Part shown: one piece after another, positions 1 through 6,875 of the stretch | How the letters are laid out: each line of letters starts with the position of its first letter | Numbering within the stretch: position 1 is the first letter of the stretch | Source: Bacteroidales bacterium | GTDB taxonomy: Bacteria; Bacteroidota; Bacteroidia; Bacteroidales; P3 | DNA length: 10,663 nt | Direction of reading: 5' to 3' | NCBI GenBank assembly: GCA_023227645.1 | Contig: JALNVJ010000042.1 | Span: 1 to 10,663, forward strand | Made by a program: the position numbers and the translations under genes | The notes under the pieces: generated by a model | The model's database searches: none | Told to the model about the DNA's origin: nothing | Seen by the model: only the letters and a program-made list of their open reading frames with translations

Positions 1-218
1 AAATAAATTTCACAAGGAAGTTTATCACATTCACCACAATGATTATAATGTTTCTCATTAACGCAACAATTATAAATAGGGCAGATGTCTAAACCCAAAT
101 ATTGAGTCCAATACACTTTTCCTTTCATTGAATTACAACCTTTGCAAGGTTCATCAATATGTTTATTACATTCAATACAAGCAACGCTACAATCTATTCC
201 GCAAACACTCAAATCCAT
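1..218 (-). CDS. DUF3795-type cysteine-rich protein, partial (C-terminus beyond window)
   Basis: Only the first 72 codons are present; the gene runs off the left edge. It starts with ATG at 218, whose A is the last base of the kdd stop codon (TAATG), so translation is probably coupled to kdd. The visible part has 12 cysteines, at residues 6, 10, 14, 17, 25, 28, 46, 51, 52, 61, 64 and 69. It opens with CGIDCSVACIEC and later has the stretch LGLDICPIYNCC followed by HCGECDKLPC. This spacing matches the DUF3795 family of small proteins, thought to bind zinc or another metal through their cysteines; no biochemical role is known to me. Its place directly behind kdd suggests co-expression with lysine-fermentation genes, but no function follows from that. 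The family call is fairly safe; the function is unknown. Confidence 0.8.
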   Translation of the reverse strand, partial: MDLSVCGIDCSVACIECNKHIDEPCKGCNSMKGKVYWTQYLGLDICPIYNCCVNEKHYNHCGECDKLPCEIY

Positions 219-1252
219 TATACGTATAATCTTTCAAATAATTCACGAATAGGTTTTGATTCACGAAGGATATTTAAAGTTAAATTAGCATGCCCTTTTG
301 CATAACCATTACCCATGATTAATGTTATATCTTTTCCAACACCTTCAGCTCCAAGAGCTGCCTTTGTGAATGAGGTTGCCATTGAAAAGAAATAAACTAA
401 TCCTTCATCTTTTGTAATTAAGATTGAAGACATTTCAGTTGAAGGAACATTAACATTATTAATTACAACATCACAACCATCTTCTCCAACAATTGCAGTA
501 ACTTTATGATAAATATCCATTACATTAGTTGCATCTGCAACAATTACTTCTGTTGCAAGATTCATATCAATAATTCTTTGAGCATTTTCTTTTGAATACT
601 CAACAACAATTACTTTACCCTCTGGACCTGCTTGTTTCATAGCTTCGTAGCAGCAAAGAACACCGCTCTTTCCACCGCCACCAATAATACAAACTTTATC
701 ACCTTTTTTTACTAATCGTTCAACTTGAGCAGGAGCTCCAGCAACATCTAATGCAGCTAAAGAAAGTTTTTCAGGAATATCTGTAGGCAGAACAGCATAG
801 AGACCAGATTCAAATAAAATTGCCTGACCGTCGATATCTACTTGATCACTTGAAGGATCTAAATGAATAATCTGATCAATTCTTAGAGGAGTTAGTGAAA
901 GAGAAACCAATGTTGCGATTTTATCCCCAACCTTAAGGCTTTTATCTGGGAAATTTTGACCAATTTCCTTAATAGTTCCAATTAACATACCACCAGAACC
1001 CGTTACAGGATTTTGCATTTTCCCTCTTTCTTTAACAATAGAAAGAATCATTTCTTTCATTTTCATAGCCTCTGCATTACATACTCCTTTAATTTGAGTA
1101 TATGATGCCGAGTCAATATTTAATGTGATAACGTCAATCAATAATTCGTTATCATAAATTTCCATATTATTATCTATTTTCAACGCTGGTTGAGGAAGAG
1201 TTCCTTTTGGTTCAACAACTCTGTGTGTACCGTATTTACATCCTTTGTTCAT
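218..1252 (-). CDS. kdd: L-erythro-3,5-diaminohexanoate dehydrogenase (lysine fermentation)
   Basis: Kdd (EC 1.4.1.11) oxidatively deaminates L-erythro-3,5-diaminohexanoate to 5-amino-3-oxohexanoate with NAD(P)+, in the cytoplasm, within the lysine fermentation route (kamA, kamDE, kdd, kce, kal). The 344-residue protein has the usual family length and shows strongly family-like stretches: GCKYGTHRVVEPKG near the N-terminus, GKMQNPVTGSGGMLIGT around residues 77-93, LVSLSLTPLRID around 115-126, and a Rossmann nucleotide-binding loop GGGGKSG at about 191-197. The region near the C-terminus with FSMATSFTKAALGAEGVGKD is also characteristic. I chose the ATG at 1252; an in-frame TTG at 1264 would add four residues but family members begin at the M(N/K)KGCKYG stretch. 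A weak -7 box (TATTTTTG) lies about 50 bases upstream. It is followed without a gap by a DUF3795 gene. The other lysine-fermentation genes are not visible here and may lie beyond the left edge. Confidence 0.93.
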   Translation of the reverse strand: MNKGCKYGTHRVVEPKGTLPQPALKIDNNMEIYDNELLIDVITLNIDSASYTQIKGVCNAEAMKMKEMILSIVKERGKMQNPVTGSGGMLIGTIKEIGQNFPDKSLKVGDKIATLVSLSLTPLRIDQIIHLDPSSDQVDIDGQAILFESGLYAVLPTDIPEKLSLAALDVAGAPAQVERLVKKGDKVCIIGGGGKSGVLCCYEAMKQAGPEGKVIVVEYSKENAQRIIDMNLATEVIVADATNVMDIYHKVTAIVGEDGCDVVINNVNVPSTEMSSILITKDEGLVYFFSMATSFTKAALGAEGVGKDITLIMGNGYAKGHANLTLNILRESKPIRELFERLYV

Positions 1253-1302
1253 AGTGTATTGCAATATATTTTCTAATGATTAAAAAAGCATAATTCAATT
1301 GG

Positions 1303-1310
1303 CAAAAATA
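1303..1310 (-). promoter_or_regulatory. kdd: Possible -7 box of the kdd promoter
   Basis: On the minus strand the octamer TATTTTTG fits the Bacteroidota -7 consensus TAnnTTTG and lies about 50 bases before the kdd ATG. No TTTG is found at the expected -33 distance. A promoter is needed somewhere here because the preceding gene ends in a terminator. Such octamers arise easily in AT-rich DNA, so this is tentative. Confidence 0.35.
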
Positions 1311-1430
1311 CACAAATTAAGTCAAAGAATAAAGAATAAACGAAAATTTTCTATTAATTGATTCAATTTATTATTGTAATCATAATAATAATTACACCTT
1401 AGTTAAATTGTTTTTTGATTCTTAAATAAC

Positions 1431-1462
1431 AAAAAAGGAGCAATCAAATTAGAATGCTCCTT
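1431..1462 (-). terminator. Rho-independent terminator after the beta-barrel gene
   Basis: Read on the minus strand, AAGGAGCA (1462-1455) and TGCTCCTT (1442-1435) form a perfect 8-bp stem with a 12-base loop, followed by further T residues (1434-1431). It begins about 25 bases after the TAG stop of the 1487-2137 gene, so it ends that transcript and insulates kdd. Confidence 0.88.
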
Positions 1463-1486
1463 AATAATTTTGTAAATAATTAAATA

Positions 1487-2137
1487 CTATAAGTATAATC
1501 TTAATCCAAATGATGCACCATAGTTTGCACTTAAATCAAAGTCTTTATCAGTTCTTTCGAATGCTGTACCTCCAATTGTTCCTTTGTAAGTATACATGCT
1601 ATAATACATGTCTCCAAAGCTCATTGTGATTGCAAGCTTTGTGTTAATTCTATATTCAAAGCTAAGAGGCTTAACTCCAATAGCAATACTTGATAAATCG
1701 TTTGTTGTTGTGGTTATTTGTCCAGCAACATCTGATTCATCATCATAACTACCAAATCCAATTGCTAAATACAATTTTGGAATATATTTGAAATTTTCAG
1801 TTATTTCAATTTCATAAATTGCAGAAGGAACGATTGAAAACATTGAACGAGTGTCAAAAAAGTCATTTCCAGCTGATGTAGTTCCATCGTATGATGAGTT
1901 TCTATTGTAATTGATACCTAAACCAACTGCAATTTCATCGGTAATTTTATAATGGAACTCGCCCATAATATCAAATGTATTACTTGCAGGAACATCAACA
2001 CTAGTTCCAGCAAATGTATTAGTTGTAGAACTAGAATTAAATCCTAATTGACCAGTTACAAACATCTTGCCACTTTGAGCAAAACTTAAAGTTGAAGTTA
2101 ATAAAACAGCAACTAAAATAATAAAAATCTTTTTCAT
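1487..2137 (-). CDS. Small outer-membrane beta-barrel protein
   Basis: The 216-residue product begins with a clear signal peptide (residues 1-21, MKKIFIILVAVLLTSTLSFA followed by Q) and continues as a mature domain of about 195 residues. The mature part is rich in alternating polar/hydrophobic stretches (for example ITDEIAVGLGINYNRN, IPKLYLAIGFGSYD, KLAITMSFGDMYYSMYTYKG) and ends FGLRLYL with an aromatic and hydrophobic last strand. This is the pattern of an 8-stranded outer-membrane barrel of the OmpX/OmpW-like or 'porin family / OMP_b-brl' type. Such proteins have diverse or unknown roles, and no substrate can be read from the sequence. It has its own terminator downstream and a TAnnTTTG-type -7 box upstream, so it is probably a single-gene transcript. 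The class is secure; the precise family and function are not. Confidence 0.85.
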   Translation of the reverse strand: MKKIFIILVAVLLTSTLSFAQSGKMFVTGQLGFNSSSTTNTFAGTSVDVPASNTFDIMGEFHYKITDEIAVGLGINYNRNSSYDGTTSAGNDFFDTRSMFSIVPSAIYEIEITENFKYIPKLYLAIGFGSYDDESDVAGQITTTTNDLSSIAIGVKPLSFEYRINTKLAITMSFGDMYYSMYTYKGTIGGTAFERTDKDFDLSANYGASFGLRLYL

Positions 2138-2205
2138 GATTTTCTGTTTTAAATTAATAAATAATTGAATTGTCTTATTGTTTACATTTCAAACTAATAA
2201 TGTTA

Positions 2206-2213
2206 CAAAGTTA
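2206..2213 (-). promoter_or_regulatory. Possible -7 box of the beta-barrel gene
   Basis: TAACTTTG on the minus strand fits TAnnTTTG and would give a leader of about 60 bases before the ATG at 2137. There is no good -33 TTTG. A long hairpin (2248-2283) lies about 35 bases upstream of it and could bear on control. Confidence 0.4.
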
Positions 2214-2247
2214 CTACAATAAAGAAGCTATTTTATACGTAGTTGGT

Positions 2248-2283
2248 AAATAATTATCAACATAAAGATGTTAGTAATTATTT
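2248..2283. repeat. 36-base near-perfect inverted repeat (AT-rich hairpin)
   Basis: Bases 2248-2263 pair with 2268-2283 over 16 positions around a 4-base loop. Only 2258/2273 fails as C/A on the plus strand, with 2257/2274 a T-G wobble. On the minus-strand RNA the 2258/2273 pair becomes a G-U wobble and 2257/2274 an A/C mismatch. It sits 24 bases past the stop of the transporter gene and upstream of the beta-barrel promoter. It could end transporter transcripts (a short T stretch follows), stabilise their 3' end, or be a protein-binding site. The low GC content makes it a weak terminator. Confidence 0.6.
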
Positions 2284-2306
2284 CAAATTATTATCTTCAT
2301 AATTAA

Positions 2307-3656
2307 TTACCATTTCATTATACCTAAAAGGTTTAGGATAAATAATGAAAGAATTACTGGAATTACATATCTAATAATTATATAGTAAAGACTAAAAGTT
2401 TTATTAAAAGAATGCCCATTATTTGTAATTTGATTTCTAACCATTTCTTTATTTGCAAAATATCCAACAAATATAATGATAAGTAATGCCCCTAAAGGGA
2501 GCATAAATTTATCTGTGATATTATTTAGAAAATCAAATAAGTTATTATCAAACAATCTAATTGGAGATCCTTCTACCTGAGAGAATGCACATAAAATAGC
2601 AAGTATTGAAACAATAGTAGAAACCATTAGGACTGCTTTAACTCTTGTTGTTTTAAGTTCTTGGATAATAAATAGACAGATTGGTTCAAGCATTGAAACA
2701 GAGGAAGTTATTGCGGCAATAAAAACTAAGAGAAAGAAGAAAATACCAAAAATATTACCTGCTGGCATCATTGAGAACACTAAAGGTAAGGTCTCAAAAA
2801 CAAGAGTTGGACCTGAGGTAGGTTCAATTCCAAAAGTGAAAACACCAGGGAAAATTGCAAAACCAGCTAAAACAGCAACACTTAAATCCATAAGTCCAAT
2901 TGTTAGGGCAAGAGAAGGTAAGGATGTTTCTTTTTTAATATAAGTTCCATAAGTTACCATACATCCCATTCCTAAACTCATTGAGAAAAAAGATTGACCA
3001 ATAGCAGAAAGTACTGTATTTAAGCTTATTTTTGAGAAATCAGGTCTTAAAAGAAAATCCATACCAGCCTTAAAACCAGGTAAGGAAATAGAGTAGATAA
3101 AAAGTCCAATAATTATTAAAGCCAACATGGGCATAAGAATTTTATTAATCCTTTCAATCCCTTTTTCAATTCCACCAATAACTATTGAAGCAGTAATAAA
3201 GATGAAAATTAGAGCAGCAATTGTAGGTTTCCATCCAGTATTAATATAATTAATGAAATTTGAATGTATTACCATTGGGCTTCTTCCGGTGAAACCTTCA
3301 GTAAAAGCTGTTTGGATAAATGAGATTGCCCAACCTGCAACAACTGAATAAAATCCATAAATTAAAAATGATGTTAGTATGCCAAATAAACCAACTAAAC
3401 TCCATTTCTTTTGTTTAGATATTTCTTTAAAAGCACCAAAAGCATTTTTATCTGTTGAACGTCCAATCACAAATTCACTCATCATAATTGGAATTGCAAT
3501 TGTTAGACTACAGAGAAAATAAATAATAATAAAAGCAGAGCCACCATTATTTCCTGCTAAATAAGGAAATCTCCAAATGTTTCCTAATCCAATACATGAA
3601 CCTGCAACAACAGTTAACGTTCCAAACTTAGAACCAAAAGTAACTTTATTATTCAT
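2307..3656 (-). CDS. Sodium-dependent amino-acid transporter, NSS family (LeuT/SLC6 fold)
   Basis: The 449-residue product is an inner-membrane symporter expected to bring an amino acid in with Na+. It has about 11-12 hydrophobic segments. TM1 carries the family signature AGSCIGLGNIWRFPYLAG (residues 18-35), with Gly23, Asn26 and Arg29 in the places of LeuT Gly24, Asn27 and Arg30. TM6 has the unwound-helix stretch SFFSMSLGMGCMVTYGTYI (222-240). TM8 carries TSS at 317-319, matching the Na2-site Thr/Ser of LeuT. Asp257 appears to align with LeuT Asn286 and Ala261 with Glu290; an acidic residue there may replace chloride, as proposed for bacterial members, so chloride-independent transport is my inference. 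The length fits bacterial NSS proteins of the YocR/MhsT type. The substrate cannot be told. The gene follows the B12 operon after 79 bases but has its own -7 box, so it is probably separately transcribed, though read-through is possible. Confidence 0.93.
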   Translation of the reverse strand: MNNKVTFGSKFGTLTVVAGSCIGLGNIWRFPYLAGNNGGSAFIIIYFLCSLTIAIPIMMSEFVIGRSTDKNAFGAFKEISKQKKWSLVGLFGILTSFLIYGFYSVVAGWAISFIQTAFTEGFTGRSPMVIHSNFINYINTGWKPTIAALIFIFITASIVIGGIEKGIERINKILMPMLALIIIGLFIYSISLPGFKAGMDFLLRPDFSKISLNTVLSAIGQSFFSMSLGMGCMVTYGTYIKKETSLPSLALTIGLMDLSVAVLAGFAIFPGVFTFGIEPTSGPTLVFETLPLVFSMMPAGNIFGIFFFLLVFIAAITSSVSMLEPICLFIIQELKTTRVKAVLMVSTIVSILAILCAFSQVEGSPIRLFDNNLFDFLNNITDKFMLPLGALLIIIFVGYFANKEMVRNQITNNGHSFNKTFSLYYIIIRYVIPVILSLFILNLLGIMKW

Positions 3657-3681
3657 TGGATTAATTGTTTATTGATTTTTC

Positions 3682-3701
3682 CATTTGATATGGCAAATGT
3701 A
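3682..3701 (-). promoter_or_regulatory. Probable promoter -7 box of the NSS transporter, overlapped by a palindrome
   Basis: TACATTTG on the minus strand (3701-3694) is an exact TAnnTTTG match and would start RNA about 30 bases before the ATG at 3656. A -33 TTTG is not obvious. An inverted repeat CATTTG-6 bases-CAAATG (3682-3699) spans the box and the expected start point, a typical place for a repressor site, but six-base arms can arise by chance. Confidence 0.5.
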
Positions 3702-3735
3702 AGAAAAATCATTAACAATTAAACTAAAAAGATAT

Positions 3736-4836
3736 TTAATTTCTAATAATTACTTTTGAAGGGAGATATCCAACATTAATATTGTATTTGTAGTTTCCTT
3801 GTAAATCAAATACAAAAACCTTACCACTTGTAATAAAATCTCTAGCATCAGTAATGTAAACTTCATTATTTGATATTGAAATATTAATTCCATAAGGTGC
3901 AGTTATTTGATTGATTATCCCAGGGGTGCTAACGAAATCTACTGAATTTGTTGTGTTTGAGCTAAAATTAAATATCTTTATCTTTGATTCCATTGACTCA
4001 AAATAATCAACATTTGTATATACAATATTATTTTTATCCAAAACATCAAAGTTTAGCATTGGAATTTCAAAACTATCAACTAATTCATCAGTTAAGGTAT
4101 TAATTGTTTTAAATTTAATATTAGAATAATCTCCCTTAACAATCAAGCCAATTAAACCATCTCTAAGTTCTTTAATAAAAGCAGGATTATCTCCAACGTC
4201 AATTTTCATAATTTCTGTCATTGTTATAGGGTCAACAACTGAAACAGTATTATCATAACCAATAGGAGAGTTAAAATCTAATCCGCCAGAGTTAGTAATA
4301 TAGAGCTTATTATTAGAAAGACAGATATCTTCAGGATTACGACCAACCTTAACTATTCTTCCAATAGAAAGAGTGAAAGGGTTAATTTCTAAAACATATC
4401 CGTCCACAGTGCATAGGTAAAGCATAGATGTATTTGCAGCAAATCGAGAAGGCTTACGGTTAATACCGTTATTATTAAGAATTGGAATTCTTTTAACAAG
4501 TTTGCCATTATTCTTATTAATGACTTGGACAGTTGCTGATTCCTTAATTGCAATAAATATATAATCATTAAATTCAATCATATCATTGCCTGTATCACCT
4601 AAGCCTTGATTATTCACTTTATTAAATAAATCTAGTACTACTGAATTTGAATCTGAGTTATAGAAGTCCAAAGAAGAATTATTGTTTCCATAAAGTCCTT
4701 CACAAAGGATAAATAATCCCTTTGGAAGATTTCCTTCTTGGTAATTAGTATCAATGTCAGTATCATCTGTACATGAAAGAAAGCCTAAGCTAATTGATAA
4801 TAGGATTATGCTAAGTAAAAATTTTATCTTTCTCAT
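3736..4836 (-). CDS. YncE/BtuG-like beta-propeller lipoprotein (corrinoid capture, probable)
   Basis: The 366-residue product starts with a lipoprotein signal peptide and lipobox LGFLSC; Cys22 would be lipidated. The acidic stretch right after it (TDDTDID) resembles the Bacteroidota export signal that sends lipoproteins to the cell surface. The rest is propeller-like: an N-terminal GLFILCEGLYGNNNSSLDFY (40-59), then blades such as GRNPEDICLSNNKLYITNSG (165-184) and YDNTVSVVDPIT (194-205), typical of YncE/DUF5074 proteins. In Bacteroides the comparable surface protein BtuG binds cobalamin very tightly and sits over BtuB. Here the gene follows a BtuB-like receptor, with its ATG sharing a base with the receptor's stop (TAATG), in an operon under a cobalamin riboswitch. 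The fold and lipidation are well supported; cobalamin binding is inferred from context. No terminator is seen after it, only an AT-only inverted repeat at 3717-3741. Confidence 0.85.
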   Translation of the reverse strand: MRKIKFLLSIILLSISLGFLSCTDDTDIDTNYQEGNLPKGLFILCEGLYGNNNSSLDFYNSDSNSVVLDLFNKVNNQGLGDTGNDMIEFNDYIFIAIKESATVQVINKNNGKLVKRIPILNNNGINRKPSRFAANTSMLYLCTVDGYVLEINPFTLSIGRIVKVGRNPEDICLSNNKLYITNSGGLDFNSPIGYDNTVSVVDPITMTEIMKIDVGDNPAFIKELRDGLIGLIVKGDYSNIKFKTINTLTDELVDSFEIPMLNFDVLDKNNIVYTNVDYFESMESKIKIFNFSSNTTNSVDFVSTPGIINQITAPYGINISISNNEVYITDARDFITSGKVFVFDLQGNYKYNINVGYLPSKVIIRN

Positions 4837-6845
4837 TATAAGTATATTTTAAAGTTGATTCTAAATTGTCTTTGGGGCATAGGATAGTTGATAACTACTT
4901 CATATTTCTCACCTAAGAGATTCAGACATGATAGCCCAATATTCATTTTTTGTTTTTTTAAATTAATATCTTTTGATATAGTAATAGAATGATCTTGATA
5001 GGGTTTTAATAAATTTCTTTCTGTATTTTGGGGAAGGGAATAGCGTTTGCCAACAAAACTAAAGGTATATGAAAAATCAATAAAAGGATGTTTAAGGTTG
5101 ATAAATAATGAACCAGAATGTTTAGGAGTATATGGAACTTGATTTTTATAAGTAACAGATTCCTTATTCGATATATCCACAACATATTGATAAGAATAAG
5201 TGCTTCGAACTCTTAAGTCAATCGAATAAGGGAGGTAAGCCCTAAACATAGTTTGTAGATCAATACCATTAATATCTACTTGACCATAATTAATTACAGA
5301 CCAAATAAATAAATTCCTTTGAGGCACAGCAATAATTTTGTCATTAACTTTATTATGGTAGATATCCAATGATATATCAATTGAATTGGTCTTATAAAAG
5401 CCAAGAGATTTGAAATATTCAAGGTGAAGGTTTAATTGCTTTGTTAGCTCTGGTTTAAGTTTTGATTCATTAACCCTATTGAAATATAAATCATTAAATG
5501 TAGGCATCCTAAATATGTCTTTATAAAACAAGCTTATTGTAATAGAGTTTTTAAAGGTATAACCTAAAGAAAGAAATGGAGAAAAATGTTTTTTGATAAG
5601 GGGTGTTGTGCTTAAGTCTGACCTATCCTCAACTATTGTATTTAATATATTTGCATTAATCAGTAGTTTGGAATTATCGTATAAAAAACTCCAAGCACTT
5701 AGTGAAGAAACTCTTTGAGCTGAACTAATAAAAAGATTAGGGGAGTTGAGATTGTTTAATATAATATCATTGCTTAAGGAGGTAGAAAAGTTTTTGCAAA
5801 TCTTATAAGAGCCTACATTATTTATATAGTATTCTCTTTGGTAATACGTATCGCTTTGGTATCCTAAGAATGTAATAGCTTTAGAGTCGTAATAATGAGT
5901 AAAAGAGTAGAGGGCCTTTAGGTGATTCCTATACTCCAATCTATTATTTAACTTATGAGTGAAAATAGATTGTAGGAAGAAATTCTCATCCCAAAGTCTT
6001 TGCCCACTATTAGTATAATAATATGTTGTACTCATCGGTAAGCCTCTTTCGGAATAGAAATAATAGGCCTTAAGTTTTATATCTGTTGAAGAATTAAAAC
6101 TTCCAAATAAATTTAATTCAGAACGGAAGCCAAAATAGTCGGAGTTCTTTCTTATTTCCTTCGAAGTGCTATCATTTCCATTATTTCCATAACGAAGCAA
6201 ATAAGGATATTTACCTGAGGTATTATTTATATCTAAATCTAATAACGAAGTCCATATATTATTGATTTTAAATGCAGAATTAATTCCTAAATTTGCATAA
6301 TTAAAAGAACCATAAGTGGTTTTAAGGGTTGTTTTAAATCTTTCTGTGCTATCAAAGCCAGGTCTAATAGTCTCAATAAAGAAAGCATTTGAAGAAGCTA
6401 AAGCTCTTGCGGGTTGGAGTAGGGAATAGGATTGACCATTATATAATCTAATCTCTTTAATATTGGAAGACGAAAATTTACTCAAGTCCACCTGTCCTGT
6501 TTGAAAATCAGTAACACTAATGCCATCATATATAACAGCACTATGATTTGAGCCTAATCCCCTAACAGAGATTGTTTTTAATCCTCCTATTCCCCCATAA
6601 TCCTTAACATTAACTCCCGCAATATACTTTGCTAAATCCCCAACAGATATGGTTTCAATTTTTTCAATCATAGTATTATCAATTCTTGAAGATGATTCCT
6701 TTTGTATAGATTCTCTTCTTATGGTATCGCTAATCAAAACTTCCTTTAATAAAGTTGATCTAATGCTATCAAGCTTTTGAGCATAGCTAATATTAGGAAC
6801 TATGATTAATACTAATAAGAAATTGATTAATACTTTGATTCTCAT
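4836..6845 (-). CDS. btuB: BtuB-like TonB-dependent outer-membrane receptor (vitamin B12 uptake)
   Basis: The 669-residue product would carry corrinoids across the outer membrane using TonB energy. It has a signal peptide (residues 1-22, ending ISYA before Q), a possible TonB box at 34-39 (KEVLIS), and a plug domain at about 52-160 with the hallmark stretch SVRGLGSNHSAVIYDGI (93-109) and the following IKEIRLYNGQ. The remaining 500 or so residues form the barrel, including FRMPTFNDLYFNR and LKPELTKQLNLHLEY, which are typical receptor strands, and it ends FRINFKIYL. There is no N-terminal carboxypeptidase-like domain as in SusC-type receptors, and the size is close to BtuB. It begins 30 bases after the surface-protein gene and overlaps the next start by one base. 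The receptor family is certain. B12 as substrate rests on the riboswitch and on the BtuG-like and BtuH-like partners. Confidence 0.9.
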   Translation of the reverse strand: MRIKVLINFLLVLIIVPNISYAQKLDSIRSTLLKEVLISDTIRRESIQKESSSRIDNTMIEKIETISVGDLAKYIAGVNVKDYGGIGGLKTISVRGLGSNHSAVIYDGISVTDFQTGQVDLSKFSSSNIKEIRLYNGQSYSLLQPARALASSNAFFIETIRPGFDSTERFKTTLKTTYGSFNYANLGINSAFKINNIWTSLLDLDINNTSGKYPYLLRYGNNGNDSTSKEIRKNSDYFGFRSELNLFGSFNSSTDIKLKAYYFYSERGLPMSTTYYYTNSGQRLWDENFFLQSIFTHKLNNRLEYRNHLKALYSFTHYYDSKAITFLGYQSDTYYQREYYINNVGSYKICKNFSTSLSNDIILNNLNSPNLFISSAQRVSSLSAWSFLYDNSKLLINANILNTIVEDRSDLSTTPLIKKHFSPFLSLGYTFKNSITISLFYKDIFRMPTFNDLYFNRVNESKLKPELTKQLNLHLEYFKSLGFYKTNSIDISLDIYHNKVNDKIIAVPQRNLFIWSVINYGQVDINGIDLQTMFRAYLPYSIDLRVRSTYSYQYVVDISNKESVTYKNQVPYTPKHSGSLFINLKHPFIDFSYTFSFVGKRYSLPQNTERNLLKPYQDHSITISKDINLKKQKMNIGLSCLNLLGEKYEVVINYPMPQRQFRINFKIYL

Positions 6846-6875
6846 ATTTTTTTAGACGTTTTACTATTAATTATC

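Noticed and set aside
1253..1264. TTG start four codons before kdd ATG
   Set aside because: Known Kdd proteins start at the ATG just before KGCKYGTHRV; the extra residues have no support.
1368..1391. AT-only inverted repeat upstream of kdd
   Set aside because: The roughly 8-bp stem contains only A and T with a mismatched centre; such repeats are expected by chance in this composition.
3717..3741. Inverted repeat AATTAAA/TTTAATT as a terminator of the B12 operon
   Set aside because: It overlaps the stop codon, has no GC pairs and no T run after it on the coding strand.
4389..4577. A 62-codon minus-strand open frame inside the beta-propeller lipoprotein gene
   Set aside because: It lies wholly within a convincing gene in another frame, has no family likeness or start context, and is a shadow.
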